DNA of 64,000 nucleotides from Amycolatopsis mongoliensis (GTDB taxonomy: Bacteria > Actinomycetota > Actinomycetes > Mycobacteriales > Pseudonocardiaceae): NCBI RefSeq assembly GCF_030285665.1, contig NZ_CP127295.1, positions 5,580,001-5,644,000 on the forward strand, in the 5' to 3' direction. This document shows, piece by piece, positions 25,080 to 34,368 of this stretch. Made by a program: the position numbers and the translations under genes. How positions within the stretch are numbered: position 1 is the stretch's first letter; each line of letters opens with the position of its first letter. The notes beneath the pieces were generated by a model that saw only the letters and a program-made list of their open reading frames with translations, was not told the DNA's origin and ran no database searches.

Positions 25080-26267
25080 ATGACAGTCGACACCTCCTCC
25101 ACCGGCGATGCTGGGGTCGGGGCAGGAGCCGAGCAGCTCGCCATCGCCGCGGCGGTCGCCGCGGGCGAGTCCGTTCTTTCGCGCCGCTTCGGCAGCGCGA
25201 TCACGCTGGTCGCGCCCGAAGACCTCGCGGGGAGCGGGCCGGCCACGGTGGTGCGGGCGAGAGTGGTGTCGTCGTCCTTTGCGCTGCCGCGCACGCTGGT
25301 GATCAAGCACTACCCCGACCCACCCGCGGCGGGCGCCGCCGACCCGTTCGCCCAGGAGGCGGTCAGCTACCAGCTGTTCACCGCGCTGGCGCCGGACGAG
25401 CGGATGTGCCCGGAGCTGCTCGCCCACGACGGCCGCGCCCGCGTGCTGGTGCTGGAGGACCTCGGCCGCACGCCGACGCTGGAGGACAAGCTCTACGCCC
25501 GCGACTCCCGCGCGGCCGAGCGCGCGCTGCTGTCGTGGGCCCGCTCGCTGGGCCGGCTGCACGCGAGCACGGCAGGGCGCGAAGCCGATTTCAACGCGCT
25601 GCTGCGGCGGCTCGGCGGCCCGGCCAAGACCGACTCCGGTGGCGACGACGAGCTGCGCGAGCGCGTGCCGGCGGTGATCCAGGAGCGGCTGGGCATCCCG
25701 GTGCCGGGCGAGGTCCTCGCGCAGGTGACGACCGCGCTGGAGCAGTCGCGGTCGGCGGGTTTCCGCGCGTTCAGCCCGGTGGAGCTGAGCCCGGACAACA
25801 ACCTCGTGACGGGCGAGAGCGTCCGGTTCCTCGACTTCGAGTACGGGTGCGTCCGGTCGGCACTGGTCGACGCGGCGCACTTGAGGCTGCCGTTCGCGAG
25901 CTGGCCGGACGCGCTGGCCCTCCCGGCGGGCATGAGCGAGGCGATGGTCGCGGCGTGGCGCGCGGAGGTGGTGGGGGTCTGGCCGGCGCTGGCCGACGAC
26001 GAGGTCCTGGCCGCGCACCTGACCACCAGCGAGCTGCTGCGGGTTTGGCTGATCACGGGCGACGAACTGGGTTCGCTGGACCTGTCCCGCCACGCCGCCC
26101 CGGTGAGCCGCGAGGCGGCGCTGGTGACCTGGTGGCGGGACCTGGCCAAGCACGCGGGATACGTCCGGATGACCGCGGTTTCGGAGTTCGCGGCCCGAGT
26201 GGCGGCGGCTTTGGCGGCCCGGCTGGGCCCGCACGCCGACCTGGCGTTCTACCCGGCTTTCCGCTGA
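25080..26267 (+). CDS. Aminoglycoside-phosphotransferase-fold protein with altered catalytic loop
   Basis: 395 residues with a kinase-like fold: RTLVIKHYPD supplies the ATP lysine, RVLVLEDLG the hinge, and FLDFEYG the metal-binding DFG-type motif. The catalytic loop normally HGDxxxxN reads PVELSPDNN, so the catalytic Asp appears to be Glu and the His is Pro. The enzyme may be a pseudokinase or act on a different substrate. ATG 25080 is preferred because TAGGGT (25066-25071) could be a -10 box for a leaderless message; ATG 25035 is an in-frame alternative. Resistance to aminoglycosides should not be assumed. Confidence 0.78.
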   Translation: MTVDTSSTGDAGVGAGAEQLAIAAAVAAGESVLSRRFGSAITLVAPEDLAGSGPATVVRARVVSSSFALPRTLVIKHYPDPPAAGAADPFAQEAVSYQLFTALAPDERMCPELLAHDGRARVLVLEDLGRTPTLEDKLYARDSRAAERALLSWARSLGRLHASTAGREADFNALLRRLGGPAKTDSGGDDELRERVPAVIQERLGIPVPGEVLAQVTTALEQSRSAGFRAFSPVELSPDNNLVTGESVRFLDFEYGCVRSALVDAAHLRLPFASWPDALALPAGMSEAMVAAWRAEVVGVWPALADDEVLAAHLTTSELLRVWLITGDELGSLDLSRHAAPVSREAALVTWWRDLAKHAGYVRMTAVSEFAARVAAALAARLGPHADLAFYPAFR

Positions 26268-26270
26268 GCC

Positions 26271-26361
26271 CGAGCGCCCCAAGGCGGCCTTGGTTGCGCT
26301 CAACGCACCGAAGGCCGCCTTGGGTGCGTTGAACGCACCGAAGGCCACCTTGGGGCGCTCG
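26271..26361. repeat. 30-bp tandem repeat inside a long inverted repeat
   Basis: Outer arms 26271-26291 and 26341-26361 pair at 20 of 21 positions. The interior is 2.5 tandem units of 30 bp (26281-26310, 26311-26340, start of a third), each beginning AAGGCNGCCTTGG and ending AACGCACCG. It starts 4 bases after the kinase-like gene and probably ends its transcript. Copy differences are mostly in paired positions. Confidence 0.8.
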
Positions 26362-26471
26362 TCCCCGCGCGAACAGGACATTTCCCCCGCCTGTGAGGTG
26401 AGCGTCAAGAATTAGGCGCCCGGTCGCGGGCGTGTTACCTCGTCCTCACCGCAAGTGAGTTTCCGTGGCCG

Positions 26472-27329
26472 ATGGTCGTGGGCGTGACCGTGCTGAGTGT
26501 CGAAGTCACTCCCGAACCCTCCCGCCCCCCGCTCGCGGCCGTGCCGCCGGCCGAGCCGCTCAGGCGCGCCGAGCGGCTCGTCGTGCTGGGTGACTCCACC
26601 GCCGTCGGGCTCGGCGACCCGCTGCCCCGGCGCGGGGGCTGGCGGGGCGTCGGCCCGCTCGTCGCGGCCGCGCTCGGGGTCGAGGCCGGTGGCTACCTGA
26701 ACCCCGCCTTCACCGGTGCCCGGATGCGGTGCGTGCTCACCCAGCAGGTGCCGGCCGCCGTCGCGCACCGGCCCGACGTGGCGCTGCTCGTCGCCGGGAT
26801 GAACGACACCCTGCGGCCGGACTTCGACGCCGCCCGCATCGCCGCCGACCTCACCGAGGTCATCCACCGGCTGCGGGACACCGGCACCACCGTCGTCCCG
26901 GTCCGGTTCCACGACCACAGCAAGGTCTTCCGCCTCCCGCCGTCGCTCAAGCGTGCCCTCAGCGCCCGCGTCGCCGAGCTGAACGCCGCCATCGACGAGG
27001 TCGTCGCCCGCGAAGGCGTGCCCTGCCTCGACCTCGACCGCCTCCCCGGTGCCTACGACCTGGCGGTGTGGAGCGTCGACCGCCTGCACCCCTCGGAGCT
27101 CGGCCACCGCCTGCTCGCGGACGGCTTCACCGGCCTCCTCGCCGAAGCCGGCTTCGCCGTTCCCGAGCCGGTGAGCCTCACCTGCGGCGGCGGTGTCGAG
27201 CCCAGCGCCGCCGGGCACGTGGGGTGGCTGGTGCTCAAGGGAATCCCGTGGCTCTGGCGCCGCGGCCGCGAGTTCCTGCCCTACGCCGCGGTCATCATGG
27301 TCAACTCGTTCCGCGAGCGGAAGCGCTGA
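26472..27329 (+). CDS. SGNH/GDSL-family hydrolase
   Basis: 285 residues. Block I is VVLGDSTAVGLGD with the nucleophilic Ser, block III VAGMNDT gives the Asn of the oxyanion hole, and block V DRLHPSELGH the Asp and His. No signal peptide is visible, so an intracellular esterase or acyl hydrolase is likely; the substrate is unknown. The C-terminus has a moderately hydrophobic segment (GHVGWLVLKGIPWLW). A GTG at 26484 is an alternative start. Its last 29 bases overlap the end of the opposite metallophosphatase gene. Confidence 0.85.
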   Translation: MVVGVTVLSVEVTPEPSRPPLAAVPPAEPLRRAERLVVLGDSTAVGLGDPLPRRGGWRGVGPLVAAALGVEAGGYLNPAFTGARMRCVLTQQVPAAVAHRPDVALLVAGMNDTLRPDFDAARIAADLTEVIHRLRDTGTTVVPVRFHDHSKVFRLPPSLKRALSARVAELNAAIDEVVAREGVPCLDLDRLPGAYDLAVWSVDRLHPSELGHRLLADGFTGLLAEAGFAVPEPVSLTCGGGVEPSAAGHVGWLVLKGIPWLWRRGREFLPYAAVIMVNSFRERKR

Positions 27330-28029
27330 ACACCCGCAACGCCTCCACGTCCGACGCCGGGTTGCGGACGAAGTAGTCCGCCCACTCCTCGATGTCCGGG
27401 TACGCGCAGTGCTCCGCGAGGAACCGGCACGCCGCCTCGGCGTCATACGACGTGCGCCGCAGCTCGACGCCGTCGCGCAGCAGGGCCCAGTGCGCACCCC
27501 TTGCCCCGTAAGGCATTCCGACGCTGCCCGGGTTGACGACCAGCCGCCGGTCCACGAGCCGGGTGAACGGCATGTGCGTGTGCCCGCACACGATCGTCTC
27601 CTCCGTGACGCCGTCGAGGACTTCGGCCCAGCGTTCCGGCGGGCTGTCGACGAGCACGATTTCCGTGTCGTCGCGCGGGGTCGCGTGGCAGAACAGCACG
27701 TCCTCGAGCGACACCGTCAGCGGCAGGGCGTCGAGCACCGGCAGATCCGCGGGACGCAGCTGCTGTGCCGCCCAGGGGAAGATCGGGTCGGGGACGAACT
27801 TCCCGGCGCCGCGGGCCGACGCCGCCAGTTCGCGGTCCGCGTTGCCCCGCACCCAGACCGCCCGGGAACCCAGCGCCAGCAGCCGCTCCAGGGTCTCCAC
27901 CGGCATCGGTCCCGCGAGCATGTCGCCGAGCAGCACGATCCGGTCGGCCGCTTCGACGTCCGGTTCGGCGAGCACGGCCTCGAGTGCGGGGAGGACGCCG
28001 TGGATGTCGGAGAGCACCGCCACGTTCAT
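27301..28029 (-). CDS. Calcineurin-like metallophosphoesterase (YfcE/MJ0936 type)
   Basis: 242 residues with the full metal-binding set: SDIHG, LLGDMLAG, RGNAD, CHATP and CGHTHMPF. Small bacterial members act as phosphodiesterases on nucleotides or similar compounds, but the natural substrate is not clear. ATG 28029 is chosen because the first catalytic Asp follows within 8 residues, as usual. Convergent overlap with the GDSL gene means that neither has room for its own terminator. Confidence 0.9.
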   Translation of the reverse strand: MNVAVLSDIHGVLPALEAVLAEPDVEAADRIVLLGDMLAGPMPVETLERLLALGSRAVWVRGNADRELAASARGAGKFVPDPIFPWAAQQLRPADLPVLDALPLTVSLEDVLFCHATPRDDTEIVLVDSPPERWAEVLDGVTEETIVCGHTHMPFTRLVDRRLVVNPGSVGMPYGARGAHWALLRDGVELRRTSYDAEAACRFLAEHCAYPDIEEWADYFVRNPASDVEALRVFSASARGTS

Positions 28030-28051
28030 CGGTCCACCATCGGGCACGGCG

Positions 28052-28083
28052 GCGCCCTGGGCGAGGGATTTCGCCCAGGGCGC
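28052..28083 (-). terminator. Hairpin after the P450 gene
   Basis: Perfect 13-bp stem (28052-28064 with 28071-28083) and 6-base loop, 7 bases beyond the P450 stop on the minus strand and ahead of the metallophosphatase. Separates the TetR-P450 unit from the next gene. Confidence 0.75.
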
Positions 28084-28090
28084 AACCGGC

Positions 28091-29317
28091 TCAGGCCGTG
28101 GTGAGCGGCAGCTCCCGCACACCGGTCATGTTCGGGTTCACCTGGAACTTCGGCGGCTCGCCCGGGATCGTGCGCAGCGCCGGGTAGCGGTCGAACAGGA
28201 TGTTCAGCGCCACCCGGCCTTCGAGCCGGGCGAGCGGCGCCCCGATGCAGAAGTGGATCCCGCGGCCGAACGCGAGGTGCGGGTTGGGATCGCGCAGCGG
28301 GGTGAATGTGTCCGGATCGGCGAACACCCGGTCGTCGCGGTTGGCCGCCGCGACCCAGACCATCAGCATCTGGTCCGCGGGCACGGTCGTCCCGCCCAGC
28401 TCCACCTCGCGCGTCGTCGCGCGGGCCACCGCCGCGAACGGCGACAGGTACCGCAGCGACTCTTCGATCGCCGGCGGCACCAGCGACCGGTCGGCGCGCA
28501 CCCGCTCGTCCCACTGCGGGTGCGTGTCCAGGCACAGCACCGCGTTGCCGAGCAGCATCGTGGTGGTGATGTGCCCGGCCAGCAGCAGGACGTTGGCGAA
28601 GTTGACGACCTCGTTGCGGGTCAGCTTCTCGCCGTCGACCTCGGCTTCGACGAGCTTCGTCAGCAGGTCCTCCCGGGGCTGCTTCCGCCGTTCGTCGACG
28701 TGCACGCCGAGGTACTCGACGAGCGCCTGCTGCCCCTCGAGGGACTTCTTGACCGCCTCCTGCCGCCCCTCGGTCTGCTCCTTCAGCGAGAACTGCTCCG
28801 AGGAGTCGAAGAGCTTGTCCACCCAGCCCTTGAACAGGTGCCGGTCGCTCGCGGGGACCCCCAGCAGCTCCGCGATGACGATCACCGGCAACGGGTAGGC
28901 CAGGTCTTCGACCAGCTCGAGCCGGCCGGAAGAGCCTGCCGCGTCGAGCATCTCGTTGGTCACCGCGGCGATGCGCGGCTCCAGGTCCGCGACGACCTTC
29001 GGCGTGAACGCGCGGCTGACGAGCTTGCGCATCTTGTTGTGCAGCGGCGGGTCGAGCTGCAGCAGGTTGCCCGCCTGCATCTCCTCGAGGTCGATGTCGA
29101 GGTCGGCGTCCGCCAGCATGTCCTTCGGCACCAGCCGGGTGGTGTCCGAGGAGTACGTCGCCGGGTCGCGGAGGACCTCTTCGGCCTCCGGGTGCCCGTA
29201 GACGTTCCAGAACCCGAGCTCGGCGGCGTGGTGCACGCGCTCCTCGGGCTGCTTCCCCCGCAGCCAGAACTGGGATTCGTGGAGTCCCCAGGTGTCCGCT
29301 TGTGTGGTGGTGGTCAT
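28091..29317 (-). CDS. Cytochrome P450
   Basis: 408 residues, typical soluble bacterial P450. I-helix LLAGHITTT, ExxR motif in EESLRYL, and heme loop FGRGIHFCIGAPLAR with the axial Cys. These monooxygenases need a ferredoxin and reductase, which are not in the window. Substrate unknown; bacterial relatives act on macrolides, terpenes and fatty acids. It starts 34 bases after a TetR gene on the same strand, and that regulator probably controls it in response to the substrate or product. Confidence 0.93.
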   Translation of the reverse strand: MTTTTQADTWGLHESQFWLRGKQPEERVHHAAELGFWNVYGHPEAEEVLRDPATYSSDTTRLVPKDMLADADLDIDLEEMQAGNLLQLDPPLHNKMRKLVSRAFTPKVVADLEPRIAAVTNEMLDAAGSSGRLELVEDLAYPLPVIVIAELLGVPASDRHLFKGWVDKLFDSSEQFSLKEQTEGRQEAVKKSLEGQQALVEYLGVHVDERRKQPREDLLTKLVEAEVDGEKLTRNEVVNFANVLLLAGHITTTMLLGNAVLCLDTHPQWDERVRADRSLVPPAIEESLRYLSPFAAVARATTREVELGGTTVPADQMLMVWVAAANRDDRVFADPDTFTPLRDPNPHLAFGRGIHFCIGAPLARLEGRVALNILFDRYPALRTIPGEPPKFQVNPNMTGVRELPLTTA

Positions 29318-29351
29318 GTCCGCCCCTTCTTTCCCCTGTGTGGCCCCGGGA

Positions 29352-30047
29352 TCAGCCGGGCGCCCTGGTGGGATCGTGTGCGTAGATCCCTTGCCGGTAG
29401 CCCGAGACGAGCTCCTCGAGCGCCGAACTCAGTTCCGCCGCCACGTCCGCGACCGCCGCGGGATCGGGCTCCCCGGGCGGCTCGAACGCGGTGCGGATGA
29501 GGTGGGCGAGCACCGCCGCCTTGTCCTCGAGCGGAATGCCGTCGAACTCGTCGGAAAGCGTGTCGCCCAGGTAGAAGCCGAGGGTCGCGGCGTTGAGCGC
29601 GTAGGTCAGGTTCGGGACGTCCGAGCGGATCAGCCCGCGCCGGAGCATCGCCTCCTCGAACTGCGTGCGCAGCTCGTCCTGCTGCTTGCGCAGGGCGAGG
29701 TCGCCGAGCGAGCCGAACATGTCGGCGTTGCCGCGCAGCATCGCCATCACCAGCGGCCGCCGGTGGGTGACGAGGAACGCCTCCGAGATCATCCGGTGCG
29801 GGAGGATCGTCGCCGGGTCCGCCCTGATCCGGCCCAGGATCTCGTCGGTGAGATCGGCCGACTCACGCATCATCAGCGCCTGGAACAGCAGCTCCTTGTT
29901 GCGCCAGTGCAGGTAGACGGTGCCCTTGCCGATGCCGACCGCGCGCGCGATGTCGTCGACCGCCACCTTCCGGTAGCCCATGCGCAGCAGCAGCTCGCCC
30001 GCCGCGTCCAGGATGCGGTCGGCGCGCTCGCGGTTGGGATGGCTCAT
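29352..30047 (-). CDS. TetR-family repressor linked to P450
   Basis: 231 residues. The N-terminal helix-turn-helix is clear: ADRILDAAGELLLRMGYRKVAVDDIARAVGIGKGTVYLHWRNKELL. The C-terminal ligand domain is not recognisable beyond being helical. It precedes the P450 gene in one unit. A 7-bp inverted repeat 38 bases upstream of the ATG is a plausible operator. Confidence 0.9.
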   Translation of the reverse strand: MSHPNRERADRILDAAGELLLRMGYRKVAVDDIARAVGIGKGTVYLHWRNKELLFQALMMRESADLTDEILGRIRADPATILPHRMISEAFLVTHRRPLVMAMLRGNADMFGSLGDLALRKQQDELRTQFEEAMLRRGLIRSDVPNLTYALNAATLGFYLGDTLSDEFDGIPLEDKAAVLAHLIRTAFEPPGEPDPAAVADVAAELSSALEELVSGYRQGIYAHDPTRAPG

Positions 30048-30084
30048 GCGTCTCCACCTGCTGGTTCCTTGAACATTTGACTTG

Positions 30085-30110
30085 TTGACCGGAATCGCAC
30101 TTTCGGTCAA
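30085..30110. promoter_or_regulatory. Inverted repeat upstream of tetR-P450
   Basis: TTGACCG (30085-30091) and CGGTCAA (30104-30110) form a perfect 7-bp inverted repeat with a 12-base spacer in the divergent region between the TetR gene and rarA. The arm TTGACC can also serve as a -35 box. Probably the TetR operator; unproven. Confidence 0.5.
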
Positions 30111-30182
30111 CCGGTCATCACGAAGGTAGCGCCGATCCGGGGACCGGGGCAAGGGGTTCTGTCGGTGCCGTCGGTTAACGTC

Positions 30183-31565
30183 ATGCTCGTGGCACAGGAC
30201 GAGCTCTTCACCGTGAACACCGATGTGGCGCCCCCGCCGGAGCGCACCACGTCGAACGCCGGTGAACCCCAGGCGGACCCGGCCAGCTCCCCGCTGGCCG
30301 TGCGGATGCGGCCGCGCGCGCTCGACGAGGTCGTCGGCCAGCAGCACCTGCTGCGCGAAGGAGCCCCGCTGCGGCGGCTGGTCGAAGGCGCCGCGCCGGC
30401 CTCGGTGCTGCTCTACGGCCCGCCCGGCACGGGCAAGACGACGCTGGCCAACCTGGTCTCGATCGCCACCGGCCGCCGGTTCGTCGCGATGTCGGCGCTT
30501 TCGGCGGGCGTCAAGGAGGTGCGCGGCGTCATCGAGGAGGCGCGGCGGCGCCGGCAGTACAACGCCGAGAACACCGTGCTGTTCATCGACGAGGTGCACC
30601 GGTTCTCCAAGACCCAGCAGGACGCACTGCTCGGCGCGGTCGAGGACCGCACGGTGCTGCTGGTCGCGGCGACCACCGAGAACCCGTCGTTCTCCGTCGT
30701 CTCGCCGCTGCTGTCGCGCTCGCTGGTGCTGCAGCTGCGCCCGCTGACCGACGACGACATCACGCAGCTGATCGAACGCGCCCTGGCCGACGAGCGCGGC
30801 CTCGGCGGCGAGCTGACGCTGACCGAGGACGCGCGCGCCCACCTCGTCCGGCTCGCGGGCGGGGACGCTCGGCGTGCGCTCACCGCGCTGGAGGCGGCGG
30901 CGGACGCGGCGTCGGCCACCGAGGCGAAGACGATCGACCTCGCCATCGTCGAGTCCACTGTGGACAAGGCCGCGGTCCGCTACGACCGCGACGGCGACCA
31001 GCACTACGACGTGATCAGCGCGTTCATCAAGTCGATCCGCGGGTCCGATGTGGACGCCGCGTTGCACTACCTGGCCCGGATGATCGAGGCGGGGGAGGAC
31101 CCGCGGTTCCTCGCGCGGCGGCTGGTCGTGCACGCCAGCGAGGACATCGGGCTCGCCGACCCGACGGCCCTGCAGGCGGCGGTCGCGGCTTCGCACGCCG
31201 TCCAGTTCATCGGCATGCCCGAGGGCAGGCTGGCGCTCGCGCAGGCGACGATCCACCTGGCCACGGCGCCGAAGTCGAACGCGGTCGTCACCGGTATCGA
31301 CGCCGCGCTGGCCGACGTCCGCGCCGGACTCGCCGGCACCGTCCCGCCGCACCTGCGCGACGGGCACTACGCGGGTGCGAAGAAGCTCGGCAACGCGCAG
31401 GGCTACCGCTACCCGCACAACGTCCCGGAAGGTGTGCTGGCCCAGCAGTACGCGCCGGACGAGCTGGTCGGCAAGGACTACTACGAGCCCACCCAGCGCG
31501 GCGCCGAGCGCACGCTCGCCGAGCGCGTCCCGAAGCTGCGCCGGACGATCCGCGGGGAGAAGTGA
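30183..31565 (+). CDS. rarA: Replication-associated recombination ATPase RarA/MgsA
   Basis: 460 residues, AAA+ clamp-loader-like ATPase acting at stalled replication forks. Walker [10 protein letters not shown], Walker [10 protein letters not shown], sensor 1 ATTENPSF, then the helical tetramerisation domain containing [16 protein letters not shown] and the C-terminal [13 protein letters not shown]. The start is uncertain: ATG 30183 or GTG 30189 both fit. Two GTCCNNTGTGGAC motifs occur here (30953 and 31043), 90 bases apart. Confidence 0.93.
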   Translation: MLVAQDELFTVNTDVAPPPERTTSNAGEPQADPASSPLAVRMRPRALDEVVGQQHLLREGAPLRRLVEGAAPASVLLYGPPGTGKTTLANLVSIATGRRFVAMSALSAGVKEVRGVIEEARRRRQYNAENTVLFIDEVHRFSKTQQDALLGAVEDRTVLLVAATTENPSFSVVSPLLSRSLVLQLRPLTDDDITQLIERALADERGLGGELTLTEDARAHLVRLAGGDARRALTALEAAADAASATEAKTIDLAIVESTVDKAAVRYDRDGDQHYDVISAFIKSIRGSDVDAALHYLARMIEAGEDPRFLARRLVVHASEDIGLADPTALQAAVAASHAVQFIGMPEGRLALAQATIHLATAPKSNAVVTGIDAALADVRAGLAGTVPPHLRDGHYAGAKKLGNAQGYRYPHNVPEGVLAQQYAPDELVGKDYYEPTQRGAERTLAERVPKLRRTIRGEK

Positions 31566-31694
31566 GCCCGGCGGACGAATCTCCGGGAACCTGATCACCT
31601 TCGCGGCCCGCCGAAGTCAAGATCATCGGGTTTCGTAAGCTTCGCGGCTTGAGGTGGCCCGAACCGGGCCCCGGAAACGGCAGGAGGCTCACCC

Positions 31695-32072
31695 GTGCCC
31701 GCGACGCTGCAGTGCATCGTCCTGGATTGTCCGGAACCGGTCGTGCTGGCCCGGTTCTACCAGGCTCTGCTCGGCGGCGAGGTGGACCGCCCGGACCCGC
31801 GGTGGCGGGTCGACGAGGACTGGTCCACCCTGCACGTGAACGGGCTGGTCCTGGGGTTTCAGCGATCGTTCGACTACCGGCCGCCGCGCTGGCCGGATCC
31901 GGCGTTCCCGCAGCAGTTCCACCTCGACTTCGAGGTCGACGACTTCCGGCAGTCCCACCACCAGGTGCTGGCGAACGGCGGCCGGCTGCTCGACCCCGAC
32001 CTCGGCGGCCGCGGCTGGCGCGTCTACGCCGACCCGGCGGGCCACCCGTTCTGCCTCCTCGGCGACTACTGA
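31695..32072 (+). CDS. VOC-superfamily (glyoxalase-like) protein
   Basis: 125 residues, one pair of beta-alpha-beta-beta-beta units. The start LQCIVLDCPEPVVLARFYQALLGGE and the end WRVYADPAGHPFCLLGDY are standard for the glyoxalase/bleomycin-resistance superfamily. Usually such proteins dimerise and bind a metal or a small ligand. No substrate can be named. Free-standing in a short intergenic region with its own ribosome site (GGAGG near 31683). Confidence 0.88.
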   Translation: MPATLQCIVLDCPEPVVLARFYQALLGGEVDRPDPRWRVDEDWSTLHVNGLVLGFQRSFDYRPPRWPDPAFPQQFHLDFEVDDFRQSHHQVLANGGRLLDPDLGGRGWRVYADPAGHPFCLLGDY

Positions 32073-32109
32073 CCGCGCGGGACGCCCGCGCGTTCGGCAC
32101 GATGGGGCC

Positions 32110-32955
32110 ATGAGCGTCGCGTTTCTCGGAACCGGAATCATGGGCGCGCCGATGGCGGCCAACATCGCGAAGGCGGGCCTCGACGTCCGGGTCTGGAACC
32201 GGACCCGGGCGAAGGCCGAGCCCCTCGCCGACGTCGCCACGGTCGCCGATTCGGCGGCCGCCGCGGCCGAGGGCGCGGACATCCTGGTGACGATGCTCGC
32301 GGACGGCCCCGCGGTGGCGTCGGCCTTCGAAGCCGCTTCGCCCGCTTCGGGCACGTTGTGGCTGCAGATGAGCACGGTCGGCCTCGACTGGTCCGACCGG
32401 CTCGCCGCGGCGGCCGAGAAGGCGGGCGTGGTGTTCGTCGACGCGCCCGTGCTCGGCACGCGGACCCCCGCGGAGCAGGCGCAGCTGCAGGTGCTGGCGT
32501 CCGGGCCGGAGGAAGCCCGCCCGGCGGCCACGCCGGTGTTCGACGCGGTGGCCGTGAAGACGCAGTGGCTCGGCCCGGCCGGGCAGGGGAGCCGGCTGAA
32601 GCTGGTGGTGAACGCGTGGGTGCTCGCGCTGACCAACGGCACGGCCGAGAGCCTCGGCCTGGCCCGCGGGCTGGGCCTGGACCCGGCGCTGTTCCTGGAG
32701 ACGATCAAGGGCGGCGGCCTCGACGTCGGCTACGCCCACGTGAAGGGCGGCGCGATGCTGTCCGGCGAGTACCCGCCGGCGTTCCCGGCGGGCTTGGCGG
32801 CGAAGGACGCACGGCTGGTGGTCGAGGCGGCGGGCGAGGACGTGGACGTCGCGGGCGCGAAGGCGGCCCTCGCACACCTGGAGGCGACGGTGGAAGCGGG
32901 CCACGGCGAAGAGGACATGGCAGCGCTCTACCGCGCGGTGATCAAGGAACGCTGA
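32110..32955 (+). CDS. NAD(P)-dependent beta-hydroxyacid dehydrogenase family
   Basis: 281 residues. Rossmann fold begins VAFLGTGIMGAPMAANIAKAG; the substrate loop DAPVLGTRTPAEQ replaces the usual DAPVSGG, and the catalytic Lys region is GSRLKLVVNAWVL. Belongs to the 3-hydroxyisobutyrate dehydrogenase/imine-reductase-like group. The altered substrate loop argues for a substrate other than 3-hydroxyisobutyrate. It lies 37 bases after the VOC gene and may share its message. Confidence 0.88.
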   Translation: MSVAFLGTGIMGAPMAANIAKAGLDVRVWNRTRAKAEPLADVATVADSAAAAAEGADILVTMLADGPAVASAFEAASPASGTLWLQMSTVGLDWSDRLAAAAEKAGVVFVDAPVLGTRTPAEQAQLQVLASGPEEARPAATPVFDAVAVKTQWLGPAGQGSRLKLVVNAWVLALTNGTAESLGLARGLGLDPALFLETIKGGGLDVGYAHVKGGAMLSGEYPPAFPAGLAAKDARLVVEAAGEDVDVAGAKAALAHLEATVEAGHGEEDMAALYRAVIKER

Positions 32956-32964
32956 CCCCGGCTG

Positions 32965-33852
32965 CTAGGCCGGGAGGAGCGTGGCCAGGCGGTCGACGCC
33001 CAGGCCGCTCGTCATCAACCGCTCCTTCGCGTTCCCCAGCAGCCGGCGTGTCCACGGCGTGAAGCCGCCGTCGCCCACTTCGGCCAGGTCGCCGCCGAAG
33101 GACGCGTACACCTTGAAGCACAGACCGTCGTAGTAGCCGCCTCGGCCGCCTTCGCGGTCCGGGAACGGGTGGACCGGCACGTCCACCGCGTCGAGCAGGC
33201 CCTCGAACCGCGGGTCCAGCACCGTCACCCCGAGCGAGACCGCCGTCGCCCCCAGCGCCCGGCAGGCCGCCGTCATGAGCCGCGCGTGCTCGGCCACCGC
33301 CGCCCGCTCGAACCCCAGGTTGCCCTCGTCGCGACCCGCCGTCACCGCGCCGAACACCGAGAAGTGCGCGAACAGCCCGGCCGCCACCCGCTGGGCGCGC
33401 ACCACCCGCTGGATCGCCGCCAGCCGGACGACGCTCCCGGCAGCCCGCCGCACCGCCGCTTCCAGCGCCAAGCCCGTCGTCGGGTCCGCCGCGACCTCGG
33501 TGCCGCGGCCGGTCGGCACCACCCGGTGCTGGGCCAGCCCCGTCACCGCCGAATGCGTGCCCAGCGGGACCAGCGGCGCGAGCGTCACCGGCTCGAACGA
33601 CGATGCCGCCGCCAGGACCGCGTCCTCGACCCGCCGCAAAGAGCCGAACGGCAGCGGGCTCGCCGCGACGAACCGGTCGTCGCGGTGGCGGCGCAGCACG
33701 TCGGCCGGAGCCAGCCGGGCCGCCCGCCGCCGCGCCACCTCCAGCTGGACCGTCGTCAGGTCGGCGCCCGGCAACGCGGCCAGCACATCGGCCGCCGCCC
33801 CGCCCGGCCCGGCGAGCACCCTGAAGAAAACGGGCCCGTCGTCGTCTCCCAT
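32965..33852 (-). CDS. Conserved-looking protein of unknown function
   Basis: 295 residues; I do not recognise a family with confidence. It is rich in Ala, Arg and Val with no signal peptide or membrane segment. The middle (PLVPLGTHSAVTGLAQHRVVPTGRGTEVAADPTTGLALEAA) and the strongly patterned FAHFSVFGAVTAGRDEGN and PFPDREGGRGGYYDGLCFKVYASF look conserved, and the distribution of charged residues suggests an enzyme. The first segment faintly recalls class II synthetase-like proteins, but motifs are missing. It ends 9 bases from the convergent dehydrogenase gene and is divergent to the DUF948 gene. Confidence 0.7.
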   Translation of the reverse strand: MGDDDGPVFFRVLAGPGGAAADVLAALPGADLTTVQLEVARRRAARLAPADVLRRHRDDRFVAASPLPFGSLRRVEDAVLAAASSFEPVTLAPLVPLGTHSAVTGLAQHRVVPTGRGTEVAADPTTGLALEAAVRRAAGSVVRLAAIQRVVRAQRVAAGLFAHFSVFGAVTAGRDEGNLGFERAAVAEHARLMTAACRALGATAVSLGVTVLDPRFEGLLDAVDVPVHPFPDREGGRGGYYDGLCFKVYASFGGDLAEVGDGGFTPWTRRLLGNAKERLMTSGLGVDRLATLLPA

Positions 33853-33981
33853 CGCCCAGGTGTACCGCGCCGGCGCGGCCCGGAGCGAGGCGTTTTCCGG
33901 CCCGCGCGGGGTGACACGGTCGGGGACCTGCCCAGGCGGTAACCTCATCGGCACCCAAGACCCGTTATCCGAGGAGGGCCC

Positions 33982-34368
33982 GTGTCGGCAGGGCAGATCG
34001 CCGCGTTGATCGCCGCAGGAGCATTCGTGGTGCTGGTCGTCCTGCTGGCGATCCCGCTGATCAAGCTCGGCAAGACGCTGGACGCGGCCACCGAGGCGAT
34101 CGAGCGCACCAACAGCAACACCGACCCGCTGCTGATCGGCGCGAACCAGACGATCACCCACGTCAACACCCAGCTCGAGCGGGTGGACGGGATCACGTCG
34201 AACGCCCAGGCCGTCACCGGGAACGTCTCCGCGCTGACGTCGGTGTTCACCGCGACGCTGGGCGGCCCGCTGGTCAAGACCGCGGCGCTGTCCTACGGGC
34301 TCAGCAAGGCGATCAAGGCGCGCAAGAAGAAGAGCGCGCTGAAGGCAGCGAAGAAGGCCGGCAAGTGA
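33982..34368 (+). CDS. DUF948-domain membrane-anchored protein
   Basis: 128 residues: one N-terminal membrane helix (AALIAAGAFVVLVVLLAIPLI), a heptad-like helical segment (about 30-95) with many Asn and Thr, and a very basic tail KARKKKSALKAAKKAGK. DUF948 proteins are small envelope-associated proteins of unknown role. GTG 33982 has a GAGGAGGG ribosome site. The stop overlaps the next gene by 4 bases. The pair upstream of alaS is conserved in actinobacteria. Confidence 0.85.
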   Translation: MSAGQIAALIAAGAFVVLVVLLAIPLIKLGKTLDAATEAIERTNSNTDPLLIGANQTITHVNTQLERVDGITSNAQAVTGNVSALTSVFTATLGGPLVKTAALSYGLSKAIKARKKKSALKAAKKAGK

